Positions 28,966 to 37,386 of a stretch of DNA of 64,000 nt are shown one piece after another (positions within the stretch are counted from its first letter, which is position 1; every line of letters begins with the position of its first letter). The position numbers and the translations under genes were made by a program. The stretch comes from Piscirickettsiaceae bacterium (GTDB lineage Bacteria; Pseudomonadota; Gammaproteobacteria; Nitrosococcales; Methylophagaceae). The notes beneath the pieces were generated by a model. That model saw only the letters and a list, made by a program, of their open reading frames with translations. It had not been told where the DNA came from and did not search any database. Location: NCBI GenBank assembly GCA_024685975.1, contig JAIBDZ010000004.1, positions 54,052-118,051 of the forward strand, given 5' to 3'.

Positions 28966-29340
28966 ATGCCGAGTATGCGAGCCTATTTCACATCTTTTCC
29001 AGCGTCAGACTATGCTCGCAGTAAACTGTTTTATGAAACAGTGTTACAACTTCCCATACAACGAGAATTTGATGGCCAACCACACCGGTTTACCAACTAT
29101 GATCTGGGGGTGATGACGCTTAAACTTTATGAATGGACGGAGCCTTATTATGGTGGCGGTCATTCAGGTTTGTTTATTGCGACTGATGAGCTTGATGTTG
29201 TGGTTGAGCGCATCGAGCAATTTGGTGCTAAAACCAGTGGCATACAAGTGCATGAGTGGGGCGGGCGATGCTGCTCTGTCACTGACCCTTTCGGCAATAT
29301 CTTTGATTTAATTGATGAAGCTCAACTGGGCGATAGTTAA
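28966..29340 (+). CDS. VOC family (glyoxalase/bleomycin-resistance fold) protein
   Basis: This protein has about 124 residues. ATG codons are at 28966 and 28975, and no clear ribosome site distinguishes them. An upstream TTG at 28954 is less likely. The single VOC unit has AYFTSFPASDYARSKLFYE at the N-terminus and TDPFGNIFDLID at the C-terminus, with a candidate metal ligand His near PHRFTNYD. VOC members include dioxygenases, isomerases and binding proteins, so the reaction is not predictable. It may be co-transcribed with the following yjbR-like gene 12 bases away. Confidence 0.85.
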   Translation: MPSMRAYFTSFPASDYARSKLFYETVLQLPIQREFDGQPHRFTNYDLGVMTLKLYEWTEPYYGGGHSGLFIATDELDVVVERIEQFGAKTSGIQVHEWGGRCCSVTDPFGNIFDLIDEAQLGDS

Positions 29341-29352
29341 AGTGAGAAACGG

Positions 29353-29718
29353 ATGACGTATGACGAATTCAATACGTTTTGCAGCCAATTTCCAGCCACG
29401 TCGTATGTGATGCAATGGAAGGGGGCTCATGTCTGGAAAGTCGGCGGTAAAGTATTTGCGATTGGCGGTTGGCAAAAAACAGATAAGCCTGCCTTTACCT
29501 TTAAAACGTCCGACCTTAATTTCCATTTTTTAACTGAAATAGAGGGCTACCGTCCGGCGCCTTATTTAGCGTCTCGCGGCATGAAGTGGATACAACTCTA
29601 TGATGCACAATTACCAGAAGAAGATGATTTAGCTTATTATTTGACGGAGTCTTATCGTCTTGTGTCCCTTGGCTTGACGAAGAAAAAACAAAAAGAGTTA
29701 GGCCTTAACCAGTCGTAA
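29353..29718 (+). CDS. MmcQ/YjbR family protein
   Basis: This 121-residue protein is of the MmcQ/YjbR family, whose members have a double-wing DNA-binding-like fold but no proven role. Typical elements are the N-terminal MTYDEFNTFCSQFP, WKVGGKVFAIGGW in the centre and GMKWIQLYDAQLPEEDDL before the terminal helix with a SYRLVSLGLTKKKQ stretch. It faces the convergent DUF2721 gene, with only five bases between stops. Confidence 0.87.
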   Translation: MTYDEFNTFCSQFPATSYVMQWKGAHVWKVGGKVFAIGGWQKTDKPAFTFKTSDLNFHFLTEIEGYRPAPYLASRGMKWIQLYDAQLPEEDDLAYYLTESYRLVSLGLTKKKQKELGLNQS

Positions 29719-29723
29719 AGTGG

Positions 29724-30131
29724 TTATTTTTCCCACATCTCATCGGCTTTTGTTCGATTGATTTCGATACGAAGAGATTGACCAGATTTGAGAATTTCGC
29801 CCAGTGATATCAACAGCGAAATCATCATGGCGGCAAGGCTGACAATAAAACAAATTTGTCCCAAATCTTGCTGCTCCCAAAACAACATCAGCATCGCAAA
29901 AACACAGAATAAAAATGATAGAACACCGAAAGCCTGCATATATTTGATGAGATGGACACGAAGGTGTAAGTTTTGAATTTGAGCGATGCGGTTTTTCTCA
30001 TCTTGTGCTTTAAGATCTCGATTGAGTGAGCGAATCACATTAGCCAAAGCGAGATAGCGATTAGTATAGGCGAGGAAGAGTAAAGAAATGCCTGAAAACA
30101 TGATGGCAGGGTCGGTAATATTCAGATGCAT
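29724..30131 (-). CDS. DUF2721 membrane protein
   Basis: This protein has about 135 residues and probably starts at ATG 30131, because the TTG 12 bases upstream is a weaker choice. It has three predicted membrane helices: one near the N-terminus (IMFSGISLLFLAY), and two in the second half (AFGVLSFLFCVFAMLMLFW and CFIVSLAAMMISLLISLGEIL). A charged region with RDLKAQDEKNR lies between the first and second, as is usual for DUF2721. Function is unknown. It diverges from the methyltransferase gene across a 197-base gap holding an inverted repeat. Confidence 0.85.
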   Translation of the reverse strand: MHLNITDPAIMFSGISLLFLAYTNRYLALANVIRSLNRDLKAQDEKNRIAQIQNLHLRVHLIKYMQAFGVLSFLFCVFAMLMLFWEQQDLGQICFIVSLAAMMISLLISLGEILKSGQSLRIEINRTKADEMWEK

Positions 30132-30189
30132 AGTGGCGACCAAATAAAGGGAAGATAGCTATCATTTTAACTAAAAGTGGCTGAAAAGG

Positions 30190-30206
30190 TTTGAACTTGG
30201 TTCAAA
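30190..30206. promoter_or_regulatory. Perfect inverted repeat in a divergent promoter region
   Basis: TTTGAAC-TTG-GTTCAAA is a perfect 7-bp dyad with a three-base centre between the divergent DUF2721 and methyltransferase genes. It has the size of a dimeric repressor operator. No regulator gene is adjacent, so its role is unknown. Confidence 0.4.
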
Positions 30207-30328
30207 TAAACAATGTTAAGTCAGTTTTACTTTCTTGATGAGTTGTCTCGTTGAGATAGAAAACAGCGTGATACTTTATATTAAACAAAGCTGCTGATAG
30301 TGACTAAAATCAAATGAGGAAGAACTGA

Positions 30329-30937
30329 ATGGCAAATACTCAAACGCATTGGAACCAAATTTTTGATCAAAAGCCTGAACAAGAGTTAGGTTGGTATGAA
30401 ACCGATGTCAGTCAAACGATGGCTTGCCTTACGCCAGTCGAGATAAATCAATATACAACGGTATTTGTGCCAGGAGCTGGGACATCTCATCTCGTTGATG
30501 AATTAGTCCGACGCGGTTGTCATTTAATTTTAAATGATATTAGTGATAGCGCTTTGGCCAAGCTTAATAGCCGTTTAGGCCATGGTAATCATGAGTTCTT
30601 ACATCATGATATGGCAACACCCTTAAAAACAAGCTATGACGTGGACGTGTGGATTGATAGAGCTGTATTACATTTTTTGCTGACAAATGCAGAGATTGAA
30701 ACGTATTTTGATAATGTTCGGCGTAGTGTTGTGTCCGGTGGTTATGTTTTGTTGGCGGAGTTTTCAACGACGGGAGCAGAAAAATGTGCCAGTTTGCCGG
30801 TGCATCGATATAGCATAGAAGACATGCAATCTAGACTGGGTAATGGCTTCACATTGATACATAGTGAGGACTATATTTTTATCAATCCATTTGGGCAACA
30901 ACGCCCTTATCTTTATGCCTTATTTCAGCGGGACTAA
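30329..30937 (+). CDS. Class I SAM-dependent methyltransferase
   Basis: This 202-residue enzyme has a Rossmann methyltransferase fold. Motif I appears as VFVPGAGTSHLVDEL, the acidic ribose-binding residue as LILNDIS, and motif IV as VDVWIDRAVLHFL. The start HWNQIFDQKPEQELGWYE is typical of small-molecule methyltransferases related to thiopurine and TehB-like families. The substrate is not predictable. GAGGAAGA precedes the ATG. Confidence 0.85.
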   Translation: MANTQTHWNQIFDQKPEQELGWYETDVSQTMACLTPVEINQYTTVFVPGAGTSHLVDELVRRGCHLILNDISDSALAKLNSRLGHGNHEFLHHDMATPLKTSYDVDVWIDRAVLHFLLTNAEIETYFDNVRRSVVSGGYVLLAEFSTTGAEKCASLPVHRYSIEDMQSRLGNGFTLIHSEDYIFINPFGQQRPYLYALFQRD

Positions 30938-31039
30938 AAACAAAATAAGTCGTATGATGTTAAGAGGCAGATAACAATAGGTGATGTCTTCAATAGCAGG
31001 CCTACTCTGCGGGTAAATAGTGTTATTTAAGGGGGATAG

Positions 31040-32290
31040 ATGAAAGATAAGCTACGATTCTATCTTGGCCGGTTAGCTGAAAAGCTGTGGGTCAAACCTT
31101 TATTTGTCTGTTTATTATCAATTGGCGCGGCATTCTTGGCGCAAACCATGGATCACTTTGCCCTGTTTCAGCATGTGCCTGAGGTGAATGCGAAATCAGT
31201 CGAAGTCTTGTTGGATGTGATTTCAGCCACCATGCTGATGATGGCCGTGTTTGCTGTGGGCTCGATGCTGTCTGCTTATCAATCCGTGAGCAATACTGCG
31301 ACGCCACGCGCATTTTCATTGATTGTGTCTGATGATGTGTCTCAAAATGCCTTATCTACATTTATTGGTGCCTTTATTTATAGCATTGTGGCTCAGGTAG
31401 CCTTATTAAACGAATTTTATGGCAAAGCAGGGCGGTTTATCCTGTTTATCATCACGGTTTTTGTTTTTGCGTTAGTGATTATTAGCTTTATTCGTTGGAT
31501 TGATGGCATTGCCCGTCTAGGCCGAATTGGTACCGCGATCAATAAAGTAGAAAAGGCGACCGATGCGGCTCTGTGTCGGCAACGAGATAATCCCTATCTG
31601 GGCGGCGTGAAATCAGAAAATAAGCAAGACGGCATCCCGATCGTGGCGCAATCCATCGGGTATATACAACATATAAATATGGCCCGCCTGCAAGCAATAG
31701 CAGAAAGTCATTCGTGGCAAATAGAAATAGCGGTATTGCCGGGCACGTTCATGATGTCTGAGCGGCCTTTAGCTTATATCACCGGAAATAATGGCGCGAT
31801 AGAAGATGAAGATAGCGTCGCGATTTGCAAAGCATTCCATATTGGTCAAAACAGAACATTTGATGACGATCCTCGTTTTGGTTTAATCACTTTATCTGAA
31901 ATTGCCAGTAGGGCAATGTCACCGGCAGTTAATGATCCGGGGACGGCAATAGAAATAACCGGTATTTTTGTAAGGTTATTTGCGTCATTTGTGGTAACAT
32001 CAGAAAAAGAGGCTGCGGAAGCCAAATATGATCGTATCAGTATCAATGCGATCACAATGGATGATATGTTTGAAGATGCCTTTCGAGCTATTGCACGAGA
32101 TGGGGCGGGTACCATTGAAGTGGTGACGCGTACCCAAAAAGCATTAGAGAACTTAGCGAGCTTAGATCATAAAGCGATGACGCACGCGGCGATAAGTAAA
32201 GCCAAGTTGGTACACAATCATGCTGAGCAAGCCTTAGCTGTGCCAGAGGATTTAACTACCTTGGCTGAGGTGTCTGCTTTTATAAAGTAA
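31040..32290 (+). CDS. DUF2254 membrane protein
   Basis: This 416-residue protein is of the DUF2254 family. There are four membrane helices in the N-terminal 160 residues (WVKPLFVCLLSIGAAFLAQ, a second near residues 60-80, then two at 105-155), followed by a soluble C-terminal half with SYEVASRAMSPAVNDPGTA-like sequence (reads LSEIASRAMSPAVNDPG). This last block is the most recognisable family motif. No function is known. The NlpC/P60 lipoprotein starts 15 bases downstream, so the two may be co-transcribed. Confidence 0.87.
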   Translation: MKDKLRFYLGRLAEKLWVKPLFVCLLSIGAAFLAQTMDHFALFQHVPEVNAKSVEVLLDVISATMLMMAVFAVGSMLSAYQSVSNTATPRAFSLIVSDDVSQNALSTFIGAFIYSIVAQVALLNEFYGKAGRFILFIITVFVFALVIISFIRWIDGIARLGRIGTAINKVEKATDAALCRQRDNPYLGGVKSENKQDGIPIVAQSIGYIQHINMARLQAIAESHSWQIEIAVLPGTFMMSERPLAYITGNNGAIEDEDSVAICKAFHIGQNRTFDDDPRFGLITLSEIASRAMSPAVNDPGTAIEITGIFVRLFASFVVTSEKEAAEAKYDRISINAITMDDMFEDAFRAIARDGAGTIEVVTRTQKALENLASLDHKAMTHAAISKAKLVHNHAEQALAVPEDLTTLAEVSAFIK

Positions 32291-32305
32291 GAGTTGGAGG
32301 GTGAG

Positions 32306-32773
32306 ATGCGTTTACTAGTAGTCATGATCGCGATGATATCGTTATCGGCTTGCAGCTCTGTGCCGACGAATACGTCCCTTTTCTCCGAGTCATCCCCATC
32401 GTATACCCACGATAAATTACAACGACAATATCATTATTGGCATGGCACGCCTTATCAACTTGGTGGGTTAAATCGGCAAGGCGTGGATTGTTCAGGTTTG
32501 GTTTATCGTATTTACCGAGACGAATTTGATCTTATCTTACCTAGAACAACCCATCAGCAAGTTGCATTGGGAGATAGAGTTGCACGTCAGCATCTTAAAG
32601 TCGGTGATTTGGTTTTTTTTAAAACGGGTTTCAAAGTCAGACATGTTGGCATTTATATGGGAAAAGGTCAGTTTTTACATGCTTCGACACAAAAAGGCGT
32701 GACAGTGTCGGCCTTAGATAATGTCTATTGGCGTGATAAATATTGGCAAGCGAGACGTCTTGATGCTGATTAA
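32306..32773 (+). CDS. NlpC/P60 lipoprotein endopeptidase
   Basis: This 155-residue lipoprotein starts at ATG 32306 after GGAGG; a TTG 12 bases earlier is in frame. The signal peptide ends in the lipobox LSAC. The NlpC/P60 catalytic Cys is in VDCSGLVYRIY, the catalytic His in RHVGIYMG and the third polar residue in FLHAST. The layout is like E. coli MepS/Spr, which cuts peptide cross-links to allow wall growth. Gly-x-Asp-Leu-Val-Phe-Phe (GDLVFF) before the His is standard for the family. Confidence 0.92.
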   Translation: MRLLVVMIAMISLSACSSVPTNTSLFSESSPSYTHDKLQRQYHYWHGTPYQLGGLNRQGVDCSGLVYRIYRDEFDLILPRTTHQQVALGDRVARQHLKVGDLVFFKTGFKVRHVGIYMGKGQFLHASTQKGVTVSALDNVYWRDKYWQARRLDAD

Positions 32774-32802
32774 GACGAAGTATTTAACAAAGGAGAGAGC
32801 CA

Positions 32803-33330
32803 ATGAAAACTAAAGTAATAATGGTGGTCTGTGCTTTTTTGGTGACCAATAGTGCACTTGCTGAAAAAGAACACGATGGAAAGCATGGACATCAGATGCA
32901 AGAAGAGACGAGGCAGTTAGTCGAAATGCCTTCGAAAATGCAACAACATATGATGACAAAAATGCGTGATCATTTAGCGGCTGTGAGTGAGATCCTTCAA
33001 AGCTTAGGCCAAGAAGATCTAGATAAAGCGGCGGAGATAGCTGAGTCACGTTTAGGCATGAGCTCCATGGGCAAACATGGTGGTGGAAAAAAAGGAAAAC
33101 ATGACGGTGACAAAAAAGAAGAACATGTCTGTGACAATAAAGGAGAAAAAGGTGGTGGCATGGGAAAACATATGCCAGAAGGAATGAGAACCATCGGTCA
33201 TGGTATGCACGAAGCGGCGAGCCGATTTGCATTAAGAGCACAAGAAGGAAATACCGTTTTAGCGTATCAAGCTTTATCTGAAGTGACAGCAAGTTGTGTC
33301 GCTTGTCATGCTAGCTATCGAATAAAGTAA
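32803..33330 (+). CDS. Cytochrome c'-like monohaem protein with charged insertion
   Basis: This 175-residue exported protein has a signal peptide ending at NSALA. The only haem site, CVACH, is near the C-terminus followed by ASYRIK, as in four-helix cytochromes c' and related proteins. Between helices lies a low-complexity stretch rich in Lys, Gly, His and Asp (residues about 85-125, for example KHGGGKKGKHDGDKK) with one isolated Cys. The usual c' fold is shorter here, so the insertion is lineage-specific and may bind metal. The gene follows the NlpC/P60 gene by 29 bases. Confidence 0.82.
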   Translation: MKTKVIMVVCAFLVTNSALAEKEHDGKHGHQMQEETRQLVEMPSKMQQHMMTKMRDHLAAVSEILQSLGQEDLDKAAEIAESRLGMSSMGKHGGGKKGKHDGDKKEEHVCDNKGEKGGGMGKHMPEGMRTIGHGMHEAASRFALRAQEGNTVLAYQALSEVTASCVACHASYRIK

Positions 33331-33458
33331 AGAGTATAACGATATGAGACTTTGATAGAAAAAAGTCATTATTGCAATAGAAATAAACAGTTAGAAAGTT
33401 TGTTAATGTTAGATTAGGATGGTTATTCCTATGTTATTTCACACAACAGGAGTGATAA

Positions 33459-34109
33459 ATGGACAATACTGAACAAGACATTGTGACATTCCCTCAATTA
33501 AATAAACCTGCGCCTGCATTTGATACTAAAACCACGCATGGTGTTAAAAAATTATCAGATTATGAAGGTCGTTGGTTAGTGCTATTCTCACATCCAGCGG
33601 ATTTCACACCAGTATGTACAACTGAATTTTTGGCATTCGCCAAATATCATGATGAATTTTTAGCTGAAGGCGCTGACCTATTAGGTTTGTCGATAGACAG
33701 CTATTACAGTCATATCGCTTGGGTTCGAAATATGAAAGAAAACTTTGGTGTGGATATCAAATTTCCTATCATCGAAGATTTATCTATGAATGTGGCGAAG
33801 GCCTACGGCATGATTCATCCTGGTGCAGCGGATACTTCAGCAGTTAGAGCGACATTTATCATTGATCCAAAAGGGATTTTAAGAGCGATGGTCTATTATC
33901 CAATGACCAATGGTCGTTCTATTCCTGAGTTTTTACGTGTACTTCGTGCCTTAAAAGCTTCGGATGAAAATAAAATTGCCACACCAGAAGGATGGCAACC
34001 AGGTGATAAAGTGATTGTGCCTCCACCTCAAGATGCTGACGCTGTCGAAGCGCGTATGAATGAAGGCTATGAATGTACTGATTGGTATTTCTGTAAAAAA
34101 GATCTTTAA
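33459..34109 (+). CDS. Peroxiredoxin (Prx6-like, thermophilic/archaeal-type C-terminus)
   Basis: This 216-residue thiol peroxidase reduces hydrogen peroxide and organic peroxides. The peroxidatic cysteine is in HPADFTPVCTTEF. The C-terminal arm has YECTDWYFCKK, two further cysteines of the kind seen in ApTPx-like enzymes, where one acts in resolving. The dimer-specific extended C-terminal domain (PPPQDADAVEARM) is present. CAGGAG precedes the ATG. It is monocistronic, with a hairpin downstream. Confidence 0.93.
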   Translation: MDNTEQDIVTFPQLNKPAPAFDTKTTHGVKKLSDYEGRWLVLFSHPADFTPVCTTEFLAFAKYHDEFLAEGADLLGLSIDSYYSHIAWVRNMKENFGVDIKFPIIEDLSMNVAKAYGMIHPGAADTSAVRATFIIDPKGILRAMVYYPMTNGRSIPEFLRVLRALKASDENKIATPEGWQPGDKVIVPPPQDADAVEARMNEGYECTDWYFCKKDL

Positions 34110-34131
34110 TCATATTTAAGTAAAGATGAAG

Positions 34132-34162
34132 CGCCGTTTTCCACAATGTGTGGTGAACGGCG
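34132..34162 (+). terminator. Hairpin downstream of peroxiredoxin gene
   Basis: CGCCGTT pairs with AACGGCG and, after one T-T mismatch and a wobble, CCACA pairs with TGTGG around an ATG loop. This makes a long strong stem 22 bases after the stop. The following TATTCGTTT is only a modest U tract. Confidence 0.6.
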
Positions 34163-34277
34163 TATTCGTTTATAGTATAGCTTATAAATAGACTCATAAT
34201 TTGTCGCCTATTTGTATTCAAAACGGTGGGTGAATAGGGCAGCATGGGTATGAGGATAAAGATAAAGAAGGTGAAAG

Positions 34278-34676
34278 ATGAATTCAGCAATAGCCGCAGT
34301 AGAAACGTATTTTGATGCATGGAACAGTCGTGATGCCAATGCCATTCTGGATTCACTTACTGTTAGGGGCACATATAGCGATCCAATAGGTGGTAAGCAT
34401 TTATCTGGGCAAGATTATGTGGATTATGTCAATGTGCTCTTTGCCGCATTTCCAGATCTTAAACTGGAGTTGATCAGTAATTCGGTTGCCAGTAATGGCA
34501 TTGTCGCCGCGCCGTGGATATTATCTGGAACACATAAAGGCCCAGTTGGAGACTACTTGCCGACGGATAGACTGATTACTTTGCTAGGCTGTGATTTTAT
34601 TACAGTTGAAGATGGAAAAGTAAAAGATGTGATTGGTTATTTTGATCCAGAAAGCTTATTTAACCAACTCAAATAA
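34278..34676 (+). CDS. SnoaL-like / NTF2-fold protein
   Basis: This 132-residue protein has a single NTF2-like domain of the SnoaL (ester cyclase) type. Features are AAVETYFDAWNSRDANAIL, then GGKHLSGQDYVDYV, FPDLKLELIS and the final VEDGKVKDVIGYFDPESLF. Family members include cyclases, hydrolases and pure binding proteins, so the reaction cannot be given. It has no signal peptide. GAAGGTG lies before the ATG. Confidence 0.82.
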   Translation: MNSAIAAVETYFDAWNSRDANAILDSLTVRGTYSDPIGGKHLSGQDYVDYVNVLFAAFPDLKLELISNSVASNGIVAAPWILSGTHKGPVGDYLPTDRLITLLGCDFITVEDGKVKDVIGYFDPESLFNQLK

Positions 34677-34805
34677 TCCTCATAGAGGTTTTGACATAAT
34701 AGGTTTTTTGGGCTGTTATCAGCGTGAACCAAGATCAATAAATTAAGTCTCAGCTAAGTAATACAATAATGACGTTGTATATAATAAAAATAAAAAAGGG
34801 CTGTA

Positions 34806-35123
34806 ATGAGTTGGGTATATTTAATCCTTGCTGGATTGTTTGAAATAGGGTGGCCAATTGGCTTGAAGATGTCACAACAGGCTGATATGCGTATCAGTGG
34901 TATTCTTGTCGCCGTATTTTTTATGGGCTTGAGTGGCCTCTTTTTATGGCTGGCACAAAAGCAGATCCCGATTGGTACCTCATATGCCGTCTGGACGGGC
35001 ATTGGTGCCGCGGGCACATTTATCGTGGGCATTTTATTTTACGGTGACCCGAGTAGTTTAGGCCGTTATTTAGGTATTTTATTGATTATTGCCGGTGTCG
35101 TCACGTTAAAACTAGCCCATTGA
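34806..35123 (+). CDS. sugE: SMR-family exporter SugE/Gdx
   Basis: This 105-residue protein has four membrane helices and works as a dual-topology dimer in the inner membrane. The conserved glutamate is in LILAGLFEIGWPIGLK (E13), and the C-terminal half has GTSYAVWTGIGAAGTF. The GLKxS and VWTGIGAxG pattern matches the SugE/Gdx branch rather than EmrE. Gdx proteins export guanidinium with proton antiport. I looked for a guanidine riboswitch in the 129-base upstream gap and did not see the ACGR hairpin loops of class II. Confidence 0.9.
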   Translation: MSWVYLILAGLFEIGWPIGLKMSQQADMRISGILVAVFFMGLSGLFLWLAQKQIPIGTSYAVWTGIGAAGTFIVGILFYGDPSSLGRYLGILLIIAGVVTLKLAH

Positions 35124-35150
35124 TTTCAATAATGTAAACGGAGAAAGAGT

Positions 35151-35516
35151 GTGAAGGAATACCATATCTTTAGCCACCCATCAGGAGAGCATGAAGCCGT
35201 TAAACAAGGTTGGTCTTGGCCTGCATTTTTCTTTGGTTTTATTTGGGCTTTTGTGAAGAAAATGTGGCAAATTGGGCTCGGAGTGATTTTAGGGTTCATG
35301 GCGTTAGGGATGTTTCTAGATTTATCTAATGGTCAAACAGAAAATGATGTCATATTAAATATTTTGTCTTTGCTGGTGGCTGTTGTTTTTGGTTTGAATG
35401 GTAATCGATGGCGGGTGCGTAATTTAACTTCGCGCGGTTATGAGATGAAAATGACGCTGATATCAGAGAATCCAGAGATGGCCATTGCAGAATACATAAA
35501 AGAGCAAGGACGTTGA
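35151..35516 (+). CDS. DUF2628 membrane protein
   Basis: This 121-residue protein uses a GTG start after GGAGAAAGA. It starts with YHIFSHPSGEHEAVKQGWSW and FFFGFIWAF, the standard DUF2628 opening, in which a short soluble segment enters a membrane domain of two to three helices. The C-terminus is soluble with NRWRVRNLTSRGYEMK. No function is known. It follows sugE by 27 bases on the same strand. Confidence 0.85.
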   Translation: MKEYHIFSHPSGEHEAVKQGWSWPAFFFGFIWAFVKKMWQIGLGVILGFMALGMFLDLSNGQTENDVILNILSLLVAVVFGLNGNRWRVRNLTSRGYEMKMTLISENPEMAIAEYIKEQGR

Positions 35517-35601
35517 TCGAGCCTGATGGCAGTGGTTATGCATTAGGTGAATGGCATCATTTAATATCCAGACATCATGGTAATAAAATAAGGTAACGGT
35601 C

Positions 35602-36336
35602 ATGACTCAAGCTGTTGTGCTAGGAGCAAATGGAGCAACGGGTCGATTACTCGTCACAGCTTTATTACAAAAAGGCATCAGCGTTAATGCCGTTGTGCGA
35701 CGTCGTGATACGTTATCGATCACGACATCAGAGCAGGCAGATTGCAAGGTGATCGAAGCCGATATCACAACAATGTCTAACAGTGAATGGCATACATTAC
35801 TGGATGGTTGCGATGTTGTTTTATCTTGTCTTGGTCATCACCTCAGCTTTAAAGGCCTGTTTGGACAGCCGAGAAGCTTGGTGACAGATGCGATGCGATC
35901 GACGCTTACCGCCATTAATGACCTTGCCCCTCAACAGAAAGTCAACGTCATTTTAATGAATACGACAGGCAATCAACACCGCGGTATTGCTGAAAAACCA
36001 CCCTTGTCACAACGTATCGTAGTCGGTATTTTACGCCACATTCTTCCGCCACATGCTGATAATGAACAAGCAGCAGAGGCATTACGCCTTGACGGAGGAC
36101 ATCATATTGAATGGTGTGTAGTGCGACCTGACAGTTTAATTGATGACCTAAAAGTCAGTGACTACAGGCTTTATCCTTCACCAATAAGAAATGTGATTTT
36201 TGATGCAGGTGAAACCAGTCGCATTAATGTCGCTGATTTTATGTCGGCATTAGCCAGTGATCCGCAGCTATGGCAAACATGGCAAGGGAAAATGCCCGTG
36301 ATCTATAATCAAGAAAAGAAGATGAAAGGGGCATAA
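35602..36336 (+). CDS. NAD(P)-binding atypical SDR / NmrA-like protein
   Basis: This 244-residue protein has the Rossmann dinucleotide motif GANGATGRLL at residues 8-17, followed by VVRRRDTL and a DITTMS adenine-binding element. The C-terminal half is diverged from classical SDRs and lacks an obvious YxxxK catalytic pair, which fits the atypical NAD(P)H-binding subfamily. The substrate is unknown. It overlaps the next gene by one base (TAATG), indicating coupling. Confidence 0.8.
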   Translation: MTQAVVLGANGATGRLLVTALLQKGISVNAVVRRRDTLSITTSEQADCKVIEADITTMSNSEWHTLLDGCDVVLSCLGHHLSFKGLFGQPRSLVTDAMRSTLTAINDLAPQQKVNVILMNTTGNQHRGIAEKPPLSQRIVVGILRHILPPHADNEQAAEALRLDGGHHIEWCVVRPDSLIDDLKVSDYRLYPSPIRNVIFDAGETSRINVADFMSALASDPQLWQTWQGKMPVIYNQEKKMKGA

Positions 36337-36710
36337 TGTTAAGAAGGCTCTCTCTCATCATGCTTTTATGGCCGTTAGCCACATTGGCAGAAGCAGTTGA
36401 ATGTGAACACGCTGTCACAACGTTAGCGTTGGTCGAATGTGCAGAACAAACGTTACATGAAACAGAGCTTGAGCTACAACAAACCATGTTGATGGTGCTG
36501 ACACAATATCAATATGACTCAGCCATAATAACAGCCATTCAACATGGCAATATGCATTGGCAACGTTATAAAACGAGCCATTGTCATGCAGTGTATACGG
36601 CATGGGAAGGGGGAAGCATTCGAAACATTATGTATTTACAATGCCAGATAAAGTTGACGCGAGACTATGTTGACGCGATGAAAATACAGTTTATTTTAGA
36701 TGGTAAGTGA
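36336..36710 (+). CDS. LprI-like (DUF1311) exported protein
   Basis: This 124-residue protein has a signal peptide ending near TLAEA. The mature part has an LprI-type pattern of four cysteines (VECEH, LVECAEQ, SHCHAV, LQCQIK) and an ELELQQTMLMVL helix. LprI-family domains include lysozyme inhibitors in mycobacteria, but most members are uncharacterised. It is probably periplasmic with two disulfides. It overlaps the preceding NAD(P)-binding gene, so they form a two-gene operon. Confidence 0.78.
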   Translation: MLRRLSLIMLLWPLATLAEAVECEHAVTTLALVECAEQTLHETELELQQTMLMVLTQYQYDSAIITAIQHGNMHWQRYKTSHCHAVYTAWEGGSIRNIMYLQCQIKLTRDYVDAMKIQFILDGK

Positions 36711-36803
36711 TAGGTGCTAAAAGCAAGCTTATAATGAAACTCGGGTAGTTTATATTTACTAAGTATAAGGTCGGGACAATTTTAACCACAGTGAAGTGAG
36801 GAT

Positions 36804-37355
36804 ATGATGGATAAACAAGAACAATTAAGCTCTACCACCGTGTTATTGCATTGGCTGGTTGGTGTATCGATGATAGCGTTAGTGAGTATTGGGCTTTATA
36901 TGGCGAATACCGAAACACATTGGCTCTACCCATATCACAAGTCTTTTGGTGTGCTGATTGTGTTATTGGTGTTACCTCGAATCATTTGGCGGCTGATAAA
37001 TGGGTGGCCACAACCGATTCGGGTGTATCCTAGTTTTGAACGATTTTTAGCAAAATTAGTACACTGGATATTAATTATAGCGACCCTGCTGATGCCGCTA
37101 TCTGGCATGATGATGTCGGGAGCCGGTGGACATGGAATTGCTGTCTTTGGATTAGAATTGCTGGCGGGAAATCATAATGCTGATGGACAAGCTGTCCCCT
37201 ATAATGCCTGGTTAGCCAGTACAGGCAGTACCATTCATGAATATGTGGGGTACCTTTTGGCCACAACGATTTTATTGCATATTACTGGGGCATTAAAACA
37301 TCACTTTTTAGATAATGATGGCACCTTGTCTCGGATGTTGGGCAAACGCATCTGA
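36804..37355 (+). CDS. Cytochrome b561-type membrane protein
   Basis: This 183-residue protein has four membrane helices and conserved histidines expected to bind two b haems: LLHWLVG, YHKSFG, LVHWILI and TTILLHITGALKHHF. This fits the bacterial cytochrome b561 (CybB-type) family, which passes electrons between quinol and periplasmic acceptors. E. coli CybB acts as a superoxide:ubiquinone oxidoreductase. Which partner it uses here is not known, though a c-type cytochrome lies 3.5 kb away. GTGAGGAT precedes ATGATG. Confidence 0.9.
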   Translation: MMDKQEQLSSTTVLLHWLVGVSMIALVSIGLYMANTETHWLYPYHKSFGVLIVLLVLPRIIWRLINGWPQPIRVYPSFERFLAKLVHWILIIATLLMPLSGMMMSGAGGHGIAVFGLELLAGNHNADGQAVPYNAWLASTGSTIHEYVGYLLATTILLHITGALKHHFLDNDGTLSRMLGKRI

Positions 37356-37386
37356 CAATAATATCGTTCGACATCATGGGCGTAAT

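Noticed and set aside
32810..33292. 160-codon open frame antisense to the cytochrome c'-like gene
   Set aside because: It is explained by the repetitive Lys/Gly/His codons on the + strand; the translated product is Cys/His/Leu-rich nonsense while the + frame has a signal peptide and haem motif.
33331..33458. OxyR-type site before the peroxiredoxin gene
   Set aside because: Only fragments resembling ATAG/CTAT elements occur, without the spacing of four ATAG half sites.
34677..34805. Guanidine riboswitch before sugE/Gdx
   Set aside because: I looked for paired hairpins with ACGR loops (class II) and class I features and found none; only short AT-rich hairpins.
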